Shown here: one piece after another, positions 1 through 6,940 of the stretch
Position numbering within the stretch: position 1 is the stretch's first letter
How the letters are laid out: every line of letters starts with the position of its first letter
Assembly: GCA_013286985.1 (NCBI GenBank)
Contig: JABDEQ010000038.1
Location: 1-23,764 of the forward strand
Direction: 5' to 3'
Origin: Bacteroidota bacterium
GTDB taxonomy: Bacteria; Bacteroidota; Bacteroidia; Sphingobacteriales; Sphingobacteriaceae
Length of the DNA stretch: 23,764 nucleotides
Notes under the pieces: model-generated
Database searches by the model: none
Told to the model about the DNA's origin: nothing
The model's input: the letters and a program-made list of their open reading frames with translations, nothing else
Position numbers and translations under genes: made by a program

Positions 1-1
1 A

Positions 2-778
2 AGAGCAATTCAAAAAGAAAACATGGTGTACCCCATGATAGCCAAACCGGATATAGGCGGCAGGGGTGTGCAAGTGAAAAAGGTGCACAACGAAGATGAG
101 TTGGCCGATTATATTGAACAAAACCGGGTCGACTTTTTATTACAGGAGTTTATTCCCTACCAAAAAGAAGTAGGCATATTTTATCACCGGATACCGGGCG
201 AAGAAAAGGGCCAAATATCAGGCATAGTGGGCAAAGAATTTTTAACTGTTACCGGCGACGGGCGCTCCACCATTGAGGAATTAGTAATTAAAGAACCCCG
301 TTATTTGTTGCAGTTACCCGTATTAAAAACAACGCAGGGCGACACGCTTAAAGAAATATTGCCCGATGGAAAAAAGCTGGTGCTGGTGCCCTATGGCAAC
401 CATGCAAGGGGCGCTAAATTCATTGACCTGAGCAACCTGATTAATGACCAGTTAACGCTGGTGATAGACCAGGTTTGCAAACAGATACCCGAATTTTATT
501 TTGGACGGATGGATGTGATGTATGATACCTGGGAGGATTTATGCGCAGGTAAAAACTTTTTGATAGTAGAAGTGAACGGTGCTGGGAGTGAACCCACACA
601 TATTTACGACCCCAAACATTCCGTGTTTTTTGCCTGGAAAGAGATTATGCGGCATTGGAGGCTCCTGAATAAAATAAGCAGTTTAAACAAACAGAATAAA
701 GCACTAAAATATATGACTTACCGGGAAGGCACAGACATGCTGAAGCGTAATACAGCATATTTAAAATTAGTTTCGTAA
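2..778 (+). CDS. ATP-grasp domain protein, 5'-truncated by window edge
   Basis: This is the C-terminal 258 codons of an ATP-grasp enzyme. The reading frame is open to the window edge: seven sense codons precede the first internal ATG at 23, so the true start lies outside. ATP-grasp features are visible. The stretch MIAKPDIGGRG resembles the nucleotide-binding lysine and glycine-rich loop, LLQEF follows it, FGRMDVM carries an acidic metal-ligand candidate, and EVNG matches the ExN metal-binding motif. The family joins a carboxylate, through an acyl-phosphate, to an amine or similar nucleophile, as D-alanine-D-alanine ligase does. The substrate here is unknown. The stop codon overlaps the next ATG (TAATG), so the two genes are translationally coupled, and the product may be what the downstream LysE-type protein exports (inference). 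Confident of the fold, not of the substrate. Confidence 0.8.
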   Translation, partial: RAIQKENMVYPMIAKPDIGGRGVQVKKVHNEDELADYIEQNRVDFLLQEFIPYQKEVGIFYHRIPGEEKGQISGIVGKEFLTVTGDGRSTIEELVIKEPRYLLQLPVLKTTQGDTLKEILPDGKKLVLVPYGNHARGAKFIDLSNLINDQLTLVIDQVCKQIPEFYFGRMDVMYDTWEDLCAGKNFLIVEVNGAGSEPTHIYDPKHSVFFAWKEIMRHWRLLNKISSLNKQNKALKYMTYREGTDMLKRNTAYLKLVS

Positions 779-1449
779 TGATGTTAAAGAAATATGGGAA
801 GTTGTTTTTTGTTGCGTTCAGCATCAGTTTTGTTGGAGCCTTACCGATAGGGACCTTAAATACCAATGTTGCCGATTATGCCCTCAAAGGCAATTTTATG
901 GGTGCAGCAGAATTTGGTTTAGCGGCCATTATGGTGGAAGTTGGCCTTGTGCGGCTGGCCTTGCTGGCTCTGGACAGGATTGGCCACTTGCAAAACCTTT
1001 TTAAATACCTGAGCGCAATTATGTGTGTGATGATTTTCTTCCTGGCCTATAAAAGCCTGGAAGCAGCCTTTCATATGCGCAGTTACCAGGATATGCTGCC
1101 TTTTGTTGGGATGAACGCCTTTTATTCGGGACTGGTTTTGAGTCTGCTGAATCCGCTGCATTTGCCTTTCTGGCTTGGTTGGACGGCGGTGCTAAAAAGC
1201 AAGAATATATTGGATTCAAACATTGCCAGTTACAATATTTACATCACCGCTATCGGTACGGGTACATTTCTGGCCTTTGTGATTTATGGATTTGCCGGGG
1301 ATTTTTTAATGAATACACTCAAGGCAGAGCATAATTTAATCAACTGGATTTTGGGCTTAACACTGCTGTTAACCGGCTTTATATTGGCCTATAAACTCAT
1401 TGCAAAAAAGCTGCAATTAAGTGGTGCTAAGTCTGTCGGCACCAATTAA
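778..1449 (+). CDS. LysE-family translocator
   Basis: A 223-residue hydrophobic protein with about six membrane segments. The N-terminal region (residues about 8-30) reads FSISFVGALPIGTLNTNVA, which fits the LysE/RhtB motif of small, Gly/Pro-containing residues in the first helix. A second conserved patch near residues 115-135 contains a Gly-rich segment followed by LNPLHLPFWLGW, again typical of LysE-like exporters. Family members export amino acids or small metabolites across the inner membrane. The start overlaps the stop of the ATP-grasp gene by one base, so the pair is probably one operon and may make and export the same compound (inference). A second ATG follows immediately at 781 and could be used instead. 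The substrate cannot be told from sequence. Confidence 0.85.
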   Translation: MMLKKYGKLFFVAFSISFVGALPIGTLNTNVADYALKGNFMGAAEFGLAAIMVEVGLVRLALLALDRIGHLQNLFKYLSAIMCVMIFFLAYKSLEAAFHMRSYQDMLPFVGMNAFYSGLVLSLLNPLHLPFWLGWTAVLKSKNILDSNIASYNIYITAIGTGTFLAFVIYGFAGDFLMNTLKAEHNLINWILGLTLLLTGFILAYKLIAKKLQLSGAKSVGTN

Positions 1450-1473
1450 ATAAGGCAGATCATTTCTGCCGAC
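1435..1473. other. Nested hairpins after the LysE gene
   Basis: Two perfect, mutually exclusive inverted repeats lie here: GTCGGCA (1435-1441) with TGCCGAC (1467-1473), and GGCAGA (1454-1459) with TCTGCC (1465-1470). The first arm lies inside the last codons of the LysE gene. There is no T-tract after the hairpin, so a simple intrinsic terminator is not supported. It may be a processing or stability structure, or chance. Confidence 0.3.
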
Positions 1474-1493
1474 ACAATTAAAAATAAATTAAA

Positions 1494-1946
1494 ATGAAAA
1501 AGTATATCAAAAGCATTTATGGGCTGTTATTTATCGCCGTATTGGCGCTGGGCATAAGTTCCTGTACAAAAAAATTTAAGCCTGTTTTAAACTCTGCAGC
1601 GGGAATAAACTTTAAAGTAATTACACTGGCCCAGGCAAAAGAGGAAGCTAAAGCCGAAAATAAACCCCTGTTTGTGTTTACACACGCCAGCTGGTGCCCC
1701 ACCTGTAAACGTATGGAGCAGGAAGTGCTTATTCAAAAGCAATTAGGCGATACCTTTAACGATACTTTTGTGAATGTAGCCATTGATTTAGACAGCCCCG
1801 AAGGGCATAAGCTGAATGATCTATATCCTATAAAAGCCACACCAACCCTGTTCTTTTTTAAAGCGGATGGAAGCCTTTACAAAAAATCGGAAGGCTTTGC
1901 CAATGTGGAAGAGTTATTGGTAGATGCGCGTCAGTTAAGCAATTAA
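1494..1946 (+). CDS. Thioredoxin-fold lipoprotein with CPTC active site
   Basis: A 150-residue protein with a lipoprotein signal: positively charged start, hydrophobic core and the lipobox ISSC with the lipidated cysteine at residue 24. A thioredoxin-like domain follows from about residue 42. Its redox motif WCPTC (Cys68 and Cys71) is preceded by FVFTHAS, the usual beta strand, and the cis-proline loop is seen as KATPTLFFF near residue 118. This layout matches the thioredoxin_7 type of periplasmic thiol-disulphide proteins found widely in Bacteroidota. It probably reduces or isomerises disulphides on the periplasmic side while anchored to a membrane. It lies 44 bases after the LysE gene on the same strand, so co-transcription is possible. 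The partner protein is unknown. Confidence 0.88.
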   Translation: MKKYIKSIYGLLFIAVLALGISSCTKKFKPVLNSAAGINFKVITLAQAKEEAKAENKPLFVFTHASWCPTCKRMEQEVLIQKQLGDTFNDTFVNVAIDLDSPEGHKLNDLYPIKATPTLFFFKADGSLYKKSEGFANVEELLVDARQLSN

Positions 1947-2085
1947 TTAAATTCTATAAAGGCATAGTAGTCTTGAGTGTTCGAAACATTTAAAGAGCAC
2001 CTTTTTGCCATTCTGAGTATTAAAATTTCGCGGGGGGCTGAATGTAGGATGACAAAAAATAACGTGATGTTAGGCACTCGCAGAG

Positions 2086-2229
2086 CGGACTCACCCCGAC
2101 GAGGCTCCGCCCGTCGACCCTCTCTACTTCGTAAAGAAGGTTGGGGGAATTCAAATTTCTTTTTTTACTCCCTCTTTATGACTTGTCATAGAGAGGGATG
2201 TCGAGCATAGCGATGACAGGGTGAGTCCG
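2086..2229. repeat. 41-base imperfect inverted repeat with inner hairpin
   Basis: The arms lie at 2086-2126 and 2189-2229. The outer CGGACTCACCC pairs with GGGTGAGTCCG and the inner CCCTCTCTA with TAGAGAGGG. The middle of each arm is diverged but still shares a GTCGA/TCGAC core. Inside lies a second hairpin, 2170-2197: CCCTCTTTATGAC and GTCATAGAGAGGG with a two-base loop and one mismatch. The look is that of a small non-autonomous repeat. Confidence 0.6.
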
Positions 2230-2230
2230 T

Positions 2231-2261
2231 ACGCCAATGCAATACGTGAAGGCATTGGCGT
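2231..2261. repeat. Perfect 10-bp hairpin
   Basis: ACGCCAATGC (2231-2240) and GCATTGGCGT (2252-2261) form a perfect stem with an 11-base loop. It directly abuts the larger inverted repeat. Read on the minus strand it lies downstream of the APCDD1-like gene, but no T-tract follows. Confidence 0.6.
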
Positions 2262-2340
2262 AATTGGCCTTTACCCGCATGCTTCGAGTGCCTCAGGGCA
2301 GGCTTGTGCCTCTGTATGACACCCTTTTGTCATTGCGCCT

Positions 2341-2910
2341 TCAGACTTTTTTGATTAACGGAATTTGCAGGTTGGTAGGGCGATTCTCTTCCGTGTCAAA
2401 TCCTCTGCCATCCACATTTCTTGCACCCCAAAAAAGGGTATCGCCTGATAGATAAATCAGATCATATTCGGCAAATAGCTGTCCTTCGGCCAGGCCAAAC
2501 GGAACAAATGCTTTTTTGAGAACACTTTGAGCTTTGTTTATCTCCCAGGTTGTGTAACCGTTTATGGCTACTTTGTTTAATAAATCTGCAAAACCCTCAA
2601 CTAACGGGGTAACTTCATATAGTTCGTCGGCAACAAATTTAACCTTTTGGGCATTTATGGCTATCGGGTGATCGCCCTGCCAAATGATATGGCCTTTGAG
2701 CGACATTTTTGCAAGCGGAATTTTCCCATAAGCATCTGCATAGTTAATGATGTTCAATTCAAATTTGTCTCCGGTCAAATATTTGAATGCCCTGCTTAAA
2801 TAGAATGGTTTGATACTGCCATCAGCATTTTTTAAACTACTCGGACGAATTTCCGGGGCGATGCTTGCCCATTCGCCATTTAGATTTTTTTTAATCTCCT
2901 CTATATTCAT
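2341..2910 (-). CDS. APCDD1-like domain protein (hypothetical)
   Basis: The product is 189 residues when started at the ATG at 2910. A longer frame reaches 3075 but would run through the divergent HxlR gene and has no ATG support, so the internal start is preferred. There is no signal peptide and no cysteine. The order of motifs resembles the animal APCDD1 domain as I remember it: GEW.S...EIRPS near the start, then an aromatic-rich strand, a LKGHIIWQG strand, VTP near the middle, GYTTWEIN, and an end reading ENRPTNLQIPL. In the animal protein the equivalent end is an NGQRP then ATSYQMPL pattern. This is recall without an alignment. The gene is divergent from the HxlR regulator, with 70 bases between them, so HxlR probably controls it. 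Function unknown. Confidence 0.6.
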   Translation of the reverse strand: MNIEEIKKNLNGEWASIAPEIRPSSLKNADGSIKPFYLSRAFKYLTGDKFELNIINYADAYGKIPLAKMSLKGHIIWQGDHPIAINAQKVKFVADELYEVTPLVEGFADLLNKVAINGYTTWEINKAQSVLKKAFVPFGLAEGQLFAEYDLIYLSGDTLFWGARNVDGRGFDTEENRPTNLQIPLIKKV

Positions 2911-2980
2911 AGTTTTTAACGTTTGAGTCTGTATTTCAAAAGTCGTACCTTTAGTATAAATGGACAAGTAGTCTGTTTTT

Positions 2981-3370
2981 TTGTTAATAGTATATAAAAT
3001 CAGACTATTGGATACCAAGAGAAAAAACAAAGATTTTAATCCCAATAATTGCGGTGTTACGCATTTTTTGAACAAGGTAGGTGGAAAATGGAAAGTATTG
3101 ATAATTTATGCCATCAGTCTCAATTGCAACCGTTTTAGTTCATTACAGCGCGGTATCCCTACCATTAGTAAGCAGATGCTGGTCAATCAGCTTCGCGAAT
3201 TAGAGGCCGATGGGATTATAGAACGAACTATTTTTCCCGAAATTCCACCGCGTGTTGAATATAAAGTAACGGCATATGGGTTGTCATTAATGCCACTCAT
3301 CAGGGTAATTGAGGAATGGGGAAGGGCGGATATGTTGGGAGGTTCGGGAATTGATGACGATTTGCAATAG
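2981..3370 (+). CDS. HxlR-family transcriptional regulator
   Basis: The product is a single winged-helix domain with clear HxlR signatures: the N-terminal cysteine in NNCGVTHFL, then GGKWKVLIIYAI, RFSSLQRGIPTISKQML, LRELEADGIIER, and PPRVEYKVTAYG. Members are small dimeric repressors or activators, some of which sense electrophiles through the N-terminal cysteine. The start is odd. No ATG precedes the domain in frame except one at 2960, and that frame hits TAG after three codons (2969-2971). TTG at 2981 or TTG at 3008 must be used if the gene is active; 3008 would give MDTKRKN, closer to the usual family length. It is divergent from the APCDD1-like gene and probably regulates it. Confidence 0.85.
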   Translation: MLIVYKIRLLDTKRKNKDFNPNNCGVTHFLNKVGGKWKVLIIYAISLNCNRFSSLQRGIPTISKQMLVNQLRELEADGIIERTIFPEIPPRVEYKVTAYGLSLMPLIRVIEEWGRADMLGGSGIDDDLQ

Positions 3371-3569
3371 GGGGATTGAATGGGGATGTGATGTATAAGC
3401 ATGATCGTCCGATTTCGGAGATATTCGGACAGTGGGGACAACATACGACAGATAATGGGGAATTGAAGGTTCATAAAAAAATAATTAAATCGGTGTTAAA
3501 ATTATTTATTGTCAATCTAAATCGTTATATATGTCCACGAATACCTAAACAATCAAATTCACGACATTA

Positions 3570-4544
3570 ATGCGCTTACTCGTTAATAACAATATTTTAA
3601 ATATCTCTATTAATGAAAAAGTTGATTATAATATCGCGTCTTCTTATCATCGAATAATTCCAACTTGCAAGATCACATCTTTTGAACTTTTGCAATTGGA
3701 TTTTTCCGAAACCACCTTTGTGACTTTAGCCGGGTCTATGTATCTTATATTTATAGTACACGGAATTGTTAATGCCAAAAAATCGCAAGGAACGCGTATT
3801 GAAACAGTAATTATAAATTGCCCCGAACAAGTAGTCTCTACATTGTTAAATTTTGGATTTTTCAAAATGTTAGGTTTATATGGAAGTCTAAGAACAAATC
3901 CAGACTTTATAAAAACAAGCGATGAAACAATTGACTTTTGGAAAAAAAACGTAAAAAATCTAGACATAAATCTTAGAAGTCTTTATTGGCCAATTTCCAA
4001 TATCCCCTTTAAGCACGGAATTAATTTTGAATTAGAGGTACGCAGTTTTTACAATGATTTTATTATTTTTTTCAACTCGGTAATTAGTTTGGGATTTATC
4101 AAAGGTTTAAATAAGGAAGGTTTAGATTTTATAGAGAGATTTTTTTACAAAGCTATAAATGAATCGACAAAAAATGTATGGGATCATAGTGAATCTTGGG
4201 GAATAGCATCAATCCAATCTAATCGTTCGATTAAAACAACCTTTTGTTTGTTTGATTTTGGAGTAGGATTCATAAATAGTTATATAAAAAGAAAAGGAGG
4301 CTTTCAAAGATCTACACAAGCTGATAAAAATGTTCTGATGTGGTTATTTGAAGAAGGGAATACGTCGAATCAAGGCGCTAACCATGGTCATGGATTATCG
4401 ATACTTCAAAAGTTTACGGATATGAGTAATGGCGTATTACTAATAAATACAGACCAATATTCAATTCAATATACTAAAATGAAAGGGTTGCGTATCAATG
4501 AAAAATTGTTTTTCCCAGGCACGCAGATAATGATAAATTTTTGA
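3570..4544 (+). CDS. STAS-like plus GHKL (HATPase_c) ATPase, first gene of island operon
   Basis: A 324-residue soluble protein. Residues about 40-105 look like a STAS-type fold: LQLDFSETTFVTLAG, a strand IETVIINCP, then a helix and GFFKML. The C-terminal half is a GHKL ATPase. The N-box helix has E198, N202 and H206 (ESTKNVWDH), the G1 box is DFGVGF (229-234), the G2 box is GHGLSIL (273-279), and GT in PGTQI (317-318) fits the G3 position. Known relatives include the anti-sigma kinases of partner-switching systems. There is no transmembrane segment or histidine-kinase dimerisation helix, so it is probably a cytoplasmic ATPase or protein kinase acting on a STAS partner. The next gene starts three bases downstream. 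Composition is much more AT-rich than the flanking PUL. Confidence 0.78.
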   Translation: MRLLVNNNILNISINEKVDYNIASSYHRIIPTCKITSFELLQLDFSETTFVTLAGSMYLIFIVHGIVNAKKSQGTRIETVIINCPEQVVSTLLNFGFFKMLGLYGSLRTNPDFIKTSDETIDFWKKNVKNLDINLRSLYWPISNIPFKHGINFELEVRSFYNDFIIFFNSVISLGFIKGLNKEGLDFIERFFYKAINESTKNVWDHSESWGIASIQSNRSIKTTFCLFDFGVGFINSYIKRKGGFQRSTQADKNVLMWLFEEGNTSNQGANHGHGLSILQKFTDMSNGVLLINTDQYSIQYTKMKGLRINEKLFFPGTQIMINF

Positions 4545-4547
4545 TCT

Positions 4548-5132
4548 ATGAACATAATTGAAATCAACATAGTCGACGATATCTTAAAGTCGAGATTTGC
4601 CCTTCATGAGTTTGGAAAGCCAGTGCAGAAGCTTATTAATGAAAAAATTGCTGAGGTGAATTCTTCTTCACTTTTTGTATTGAATCTCAAACGAGCTAAT
4701 CCTATGGATTACGAATTTGTAATTATTTCCTTCACTGAAATAATAAATGCGTATAAAAATAACAGCAATGTTTTTATAGTGTTTAAGGTTGAAAGTGGCG
4801 AATTCGATGAACTATGTACGGGGCTTATTGACATATTAAATTTACAAGTGACAAATGGACAGGATGAAGCCAATATTTTAAGGCAAAATGGTTTTTCCAT
4901 GATTTATATAACAGAAAATGGTGAAACAAATTACCTAAGTAATCTATCAGAAATTCAGATATCAGTCTTGACGGAAATCGAGAATAACGACGACATTGAT
5001 TCAGATAAGATTCAGACCAAATTTTCTCTCAAGGCAGAAGAAATTTCGGGAATATTGGACGATTTGGTTGAAAAAAAATTTGTCATCAGAACAGAGGATT
5101 ATAGATATAAATCAATTAAATCTTTTATTTAA
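4548..5132 (+). CDS. STAS-like (DUF4325-type) protein with C-terminal winged helix
   Basis: A 194-residue protein of two parts. Residues about 15-125 resemble the STAS-like DUF4325 class: SRFALHEFGKPVQKLI near the start, a hydrophobic strand SLFVLNL (41-47), then YEFVIISFTEII and a second strand NVFIVFK (74-80). Residues about 133-190 look like a winged helix: ISVLTEI, a turn, DKIQTKFSLKAEEISGILDDLVEKKFVIR, then a wing. STAS-like proteins usually pair with GHKL ATPases, and one lies immediately upstream. Having a DNA-binding-like domain on the same chain suggests direct transcriptional output, perhaps control of the operon itself (inference). Alternatively the winged helix could serve protein contacts only. 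I assign the family from pattern alone, so the STAS part is less sure than the winged helix. Confidence 0.6.
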   Translation: MNIIEINIVDDILKSRFALHEFGKPVQKLINEKIAEVNSSSLFVLNLKRANPMDYEFVIISFTEIINAYKNNSNVFIVFKVESGEFDELCTGLIDILNLQVTNGQDEANILRQNGFSMIYITENGETNYLSNLSEIQISVLTEIENNDDIDSDKIQTKFSLKAEEISGILDDLVEKKFVIRTEDYRYKSIKSFI

Positions 5133-5141
5133 TTTAATAAC

Positions 5142-5540
5142 ATGAGAGCAAATTATTTGGTAACTGAAGAAAACTTAATTGGCAGCGTGGCGACCGCTAT
5201 GCTCAAATTAAAGCGTATAAAAGACAAAGTGGAACCAAAAGAAAGATTGTCTGATTTTATTGGTTTAATAAAGTTTATTGAAGACGCCAATAATAGCGAT
5301 TATAAAAAATTGTTATACAAAGAGAATTTTTTTATATCAGAGAGCGTACTAAGAAATCTCCATACTGAATTAAATAAGAATAATATCTCCTCTCAAATAG
5401 ATTTTACCGACCTTATTGAAACATTATCAAAGATAGTCGAAACCGCAATATCGGAAGATATTGATACTGCGGCTATAAAGCTTAATAAGGTGGCCGAAAT
5501 ATTATTACATATAAAAGTCAAAAATCAAACGTATATGTAA
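5142..5540 (+). CDS. Hypothetical small helical protein of the island operon
   Basis: I do not recognise this 132-residue protein. It is charged and appears almost wholly alpha-helical, with heptad-like runs such as SVATAMLKLKRIKDKV near the start and IDTAAIKLNKVAEILLHIKV at the end. It has no signal peptide, no membrane segment and no catalytic motif. It starts nine bases after the winged-helix gene, and its stop overlaps the next ATG by one base (TAATG), so its expression is tied to the metallopeptidase gene. A role as an adaptor or as an inhibitor of the neighbouring peptidase would fit the arrangement, but nothing in the sequence proves it. Confidence 0.65.
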   Translation: MRANYLVTEENLIGSVATAMLKLKRIKDKVEPKERLSDFIGLIKFIEDANNSDYKKLLYKENFFISESVLRNLHTELNKNNISSQIDFTDLIETLSKIVETAISEDIDTAAIKLNKVAEILLHIKVKNQTYM

Positions 5541-6940
5541 TGAATAATTTTATTAACTGTCAAAATTTCCTATATAAGTATTTAGTCCTAGAGCTTTATG
5601 AAAAGTTATACAGGCTAAAGAAATATATAGTGACATGTCGAAAATTTGATAAAAAAAATAACGATGAAAATATATTGGATTTATTTCTTGAATCTATTAA
5701 AATCATTGGTAATGAAGTTGAGGATTTAAGGTCAACAATCATTAACGAAATATCAGATTTGCAGAAACTCCCCATAAGTATAAAAATCAGCCAGCATTCT
5801 AAATCAATTGCTCGAATTCATGAGGAGTTAAAAAATCTACATTCTAGTTGGACATTACCGGAAATTAAGACGTTTACGACGGACGTAACAAGATCAGGAA
5901 ATTATAAACCTCAAGATATTTATATAATATTATCAGACAATTATTCTTTTCTTGAAAGAAACCTAGGTAAAAAATTTGAATCTACTTTAAGGGAAGCTTA
6001 TGGGCATTTAGATATTGGTGAATTAAAGGAAACGCATTCCTTTGTAATACCTAAAATTGAATTTTCTAATCCGCTCAACTGGACTATTATTGCTCACGAA
6101 TCAGGTCATTTGCAACGTGATAATATCAATAAAATTATAGATGATCCCAATATAATGCCTGATGATATATCTTCCTTGAATAAAGCAATCATTAAAAATT
6201 GGGCCGAAGAAATTTATTGTGACATATATGCTATTAGTGTTTTGGGCCCAGCTTATTTTATATCCTTTGTAAGTTTTGCTTTGCTTAGTCCCCTTGATTA
6301 CGGATTATTATCTTTTTCCAAACTACATCCATCAGTAATCCTGCGGGCTACAATTATGATCAACTATTTAAAAGATAATAAATTGTCATTTAAAGCGGAA
6401 TGGGGAGTGGAGGATTATTCAAAATTATTTTATGATTCTTTAATACAGCAAAGTGAAATTTTCAAAGATGGTCCTAAAGACACAATTGAAGGCTTAACTA
6501 AATTTAATAGGAATCTTCGAAAATTAATAAAAGACTTAAAATTAAATGAGTTTAGTATAAAAGAAATAGATTGTAAGCGGCTGATAGACTTGTTGTCTAA
6601 TCTAAAGGAAGGTATCCCAATTGGAAGTGTTTGTTTGCCTATTGAATTCGATAAAGAGGAATTATTAAAAAAAGACCATTTATCTTCTGCTGAACTTAAT
6701 AAATTAAAGGAAGCTGTAACTGAAAGAAGTACAAAAGTCTGGGAGATTTTAAATACAGGGTGGTTATATAAATTAGAACATGGTTTTATTTCCGGCGAGA
6801 ATATCTTTTTCAAAGATACTGTTGACACTGATGTTATGGTGAAAATAGATAGCTATGGCAAGGTTATAGATTTTTTGGATGATCGACTTTTAGCTTCAAT
6901 AAGCTCCGCACAAATTATTAACATAATAGAAAATGGATAA
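5540..6940 (+). CDS. HExxH zinc metallopeptidase-like protein
   Basis: A 466-residue cytoplasmic protein without signal peptide. Residues 1-110 are helical and coiled-coil-like. The zinc site is in WTIIAHESGHL: His186, Glu187 and His190 form HExxH. About 33 residues later WAEEIYCDIYA (221-231) supplies a Glu that can be the third ligand, with an Asp behind it, as in gluzincin-type peptidases. HPSVILR (263-269) is a further conserved-looking patch after a hydrophobic stretch. The C-terminal 190 residues are of unknown fold. Members of this broad class cut proteins inside the cell; in mobile elements and defence loci such peptidases often cleave a repressor or activate a toxin. It overlaps both neighbours by one base, so it belongs to the operon. 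The exact family is not identified and the target is unknown. Confidence 0.7.
   Translation: MNNFINCQNFLYKYLVLELYEKLYRLKKYIVTCRKFDKKNNDENILDLFLESIKIIGNEVEDLRSTIINEISDLQKLPISIKISQHSKSIARIHEELKNLHSSWTLPEIKTFTTDVTRSGNYKPQDIYIILSDNYSFLERNLGKKFESTLREAYGHLDIGELKETHSFVIPKIEFSNPLNWTIIAHESGHLQRDNINKIIDDPNIMPDDISSLNKAIIKNWAEEIYCDIYAISVLGPAYFISFVSFALLSPLDYGLLSFSKLHPSVILRATIMINYLKDNKLSFKAEWGVEDYSKLFYDSLIQQSEIFKDGPKDTIEGLTKFNRNLRKLIKDLKLNEFSIKEIDCKRLIDLLSNLKEGIPIGSVCLPIEFDKEELLKKDHLSSAELNKLKEAVTERSTKVWEILNTGWLYKLEHGFISGENIFFKDTVDTDVMVKIDSYGKVIDFLDDRLLASISSAQIINIIENG

Larger units (their letters stand above)
2072..2293. repeat. Nested intergenic inverted-repeat cluster
   Basis: The 394-base gap 1947-2340 holds no convincing gene; short open frames in it run through the repeats and have no protein-like composition. 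Three layers of inverted repeat nest around one another. The outermost pair is AGGCACTCG (2072-2080) with CGAGTGCCT (2285-2293). The segments GGACTCACCC and CTTCGAGTGCCTCAGGG resemble short intergenic repeats that recur in Bacteroidota genomes, but copy number cannot be judged from one window. No transposase is nearby. The region may also act as a transcription barrier between the thioredoxin-like gene and the minus-strand gene that ends at 2341. Confidence 0.6.

Noticed and set aside
1977..2210. 77-codon open frame in the repeat region
   Set aside because: It runs through the inverted repeats, is Arg/Ser-rich in the style of translated repeat DNA, and resembles no protein; the same holds for 2264-2455.
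2911..3075. Longer N-terminus for the APCDD1-like gene
   Set aside because: It would overlap the regulator's coding region, and the hydrophobic extension does not end in a cleavage site; ATG 2910 gives a compact domain.
3376..3570. 64-codon open frame whose stop overlaps the first island gene by TAATG
   Set aside because: The overlap matches the coupling seen later in the operon, but the sequence has no domain-like pattern and spans the shift from ordinary to AT-rich composition. I regard it as chance and as the promoter/leader region.
6430..6828. Antisense open frame of 132 codons within the metallopeptidase gene
   Set aside because: It is a shadow of the AT-rich coding strand; no start context or motif supports it. 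The same applies to 13606-13965 and 15884-16276.
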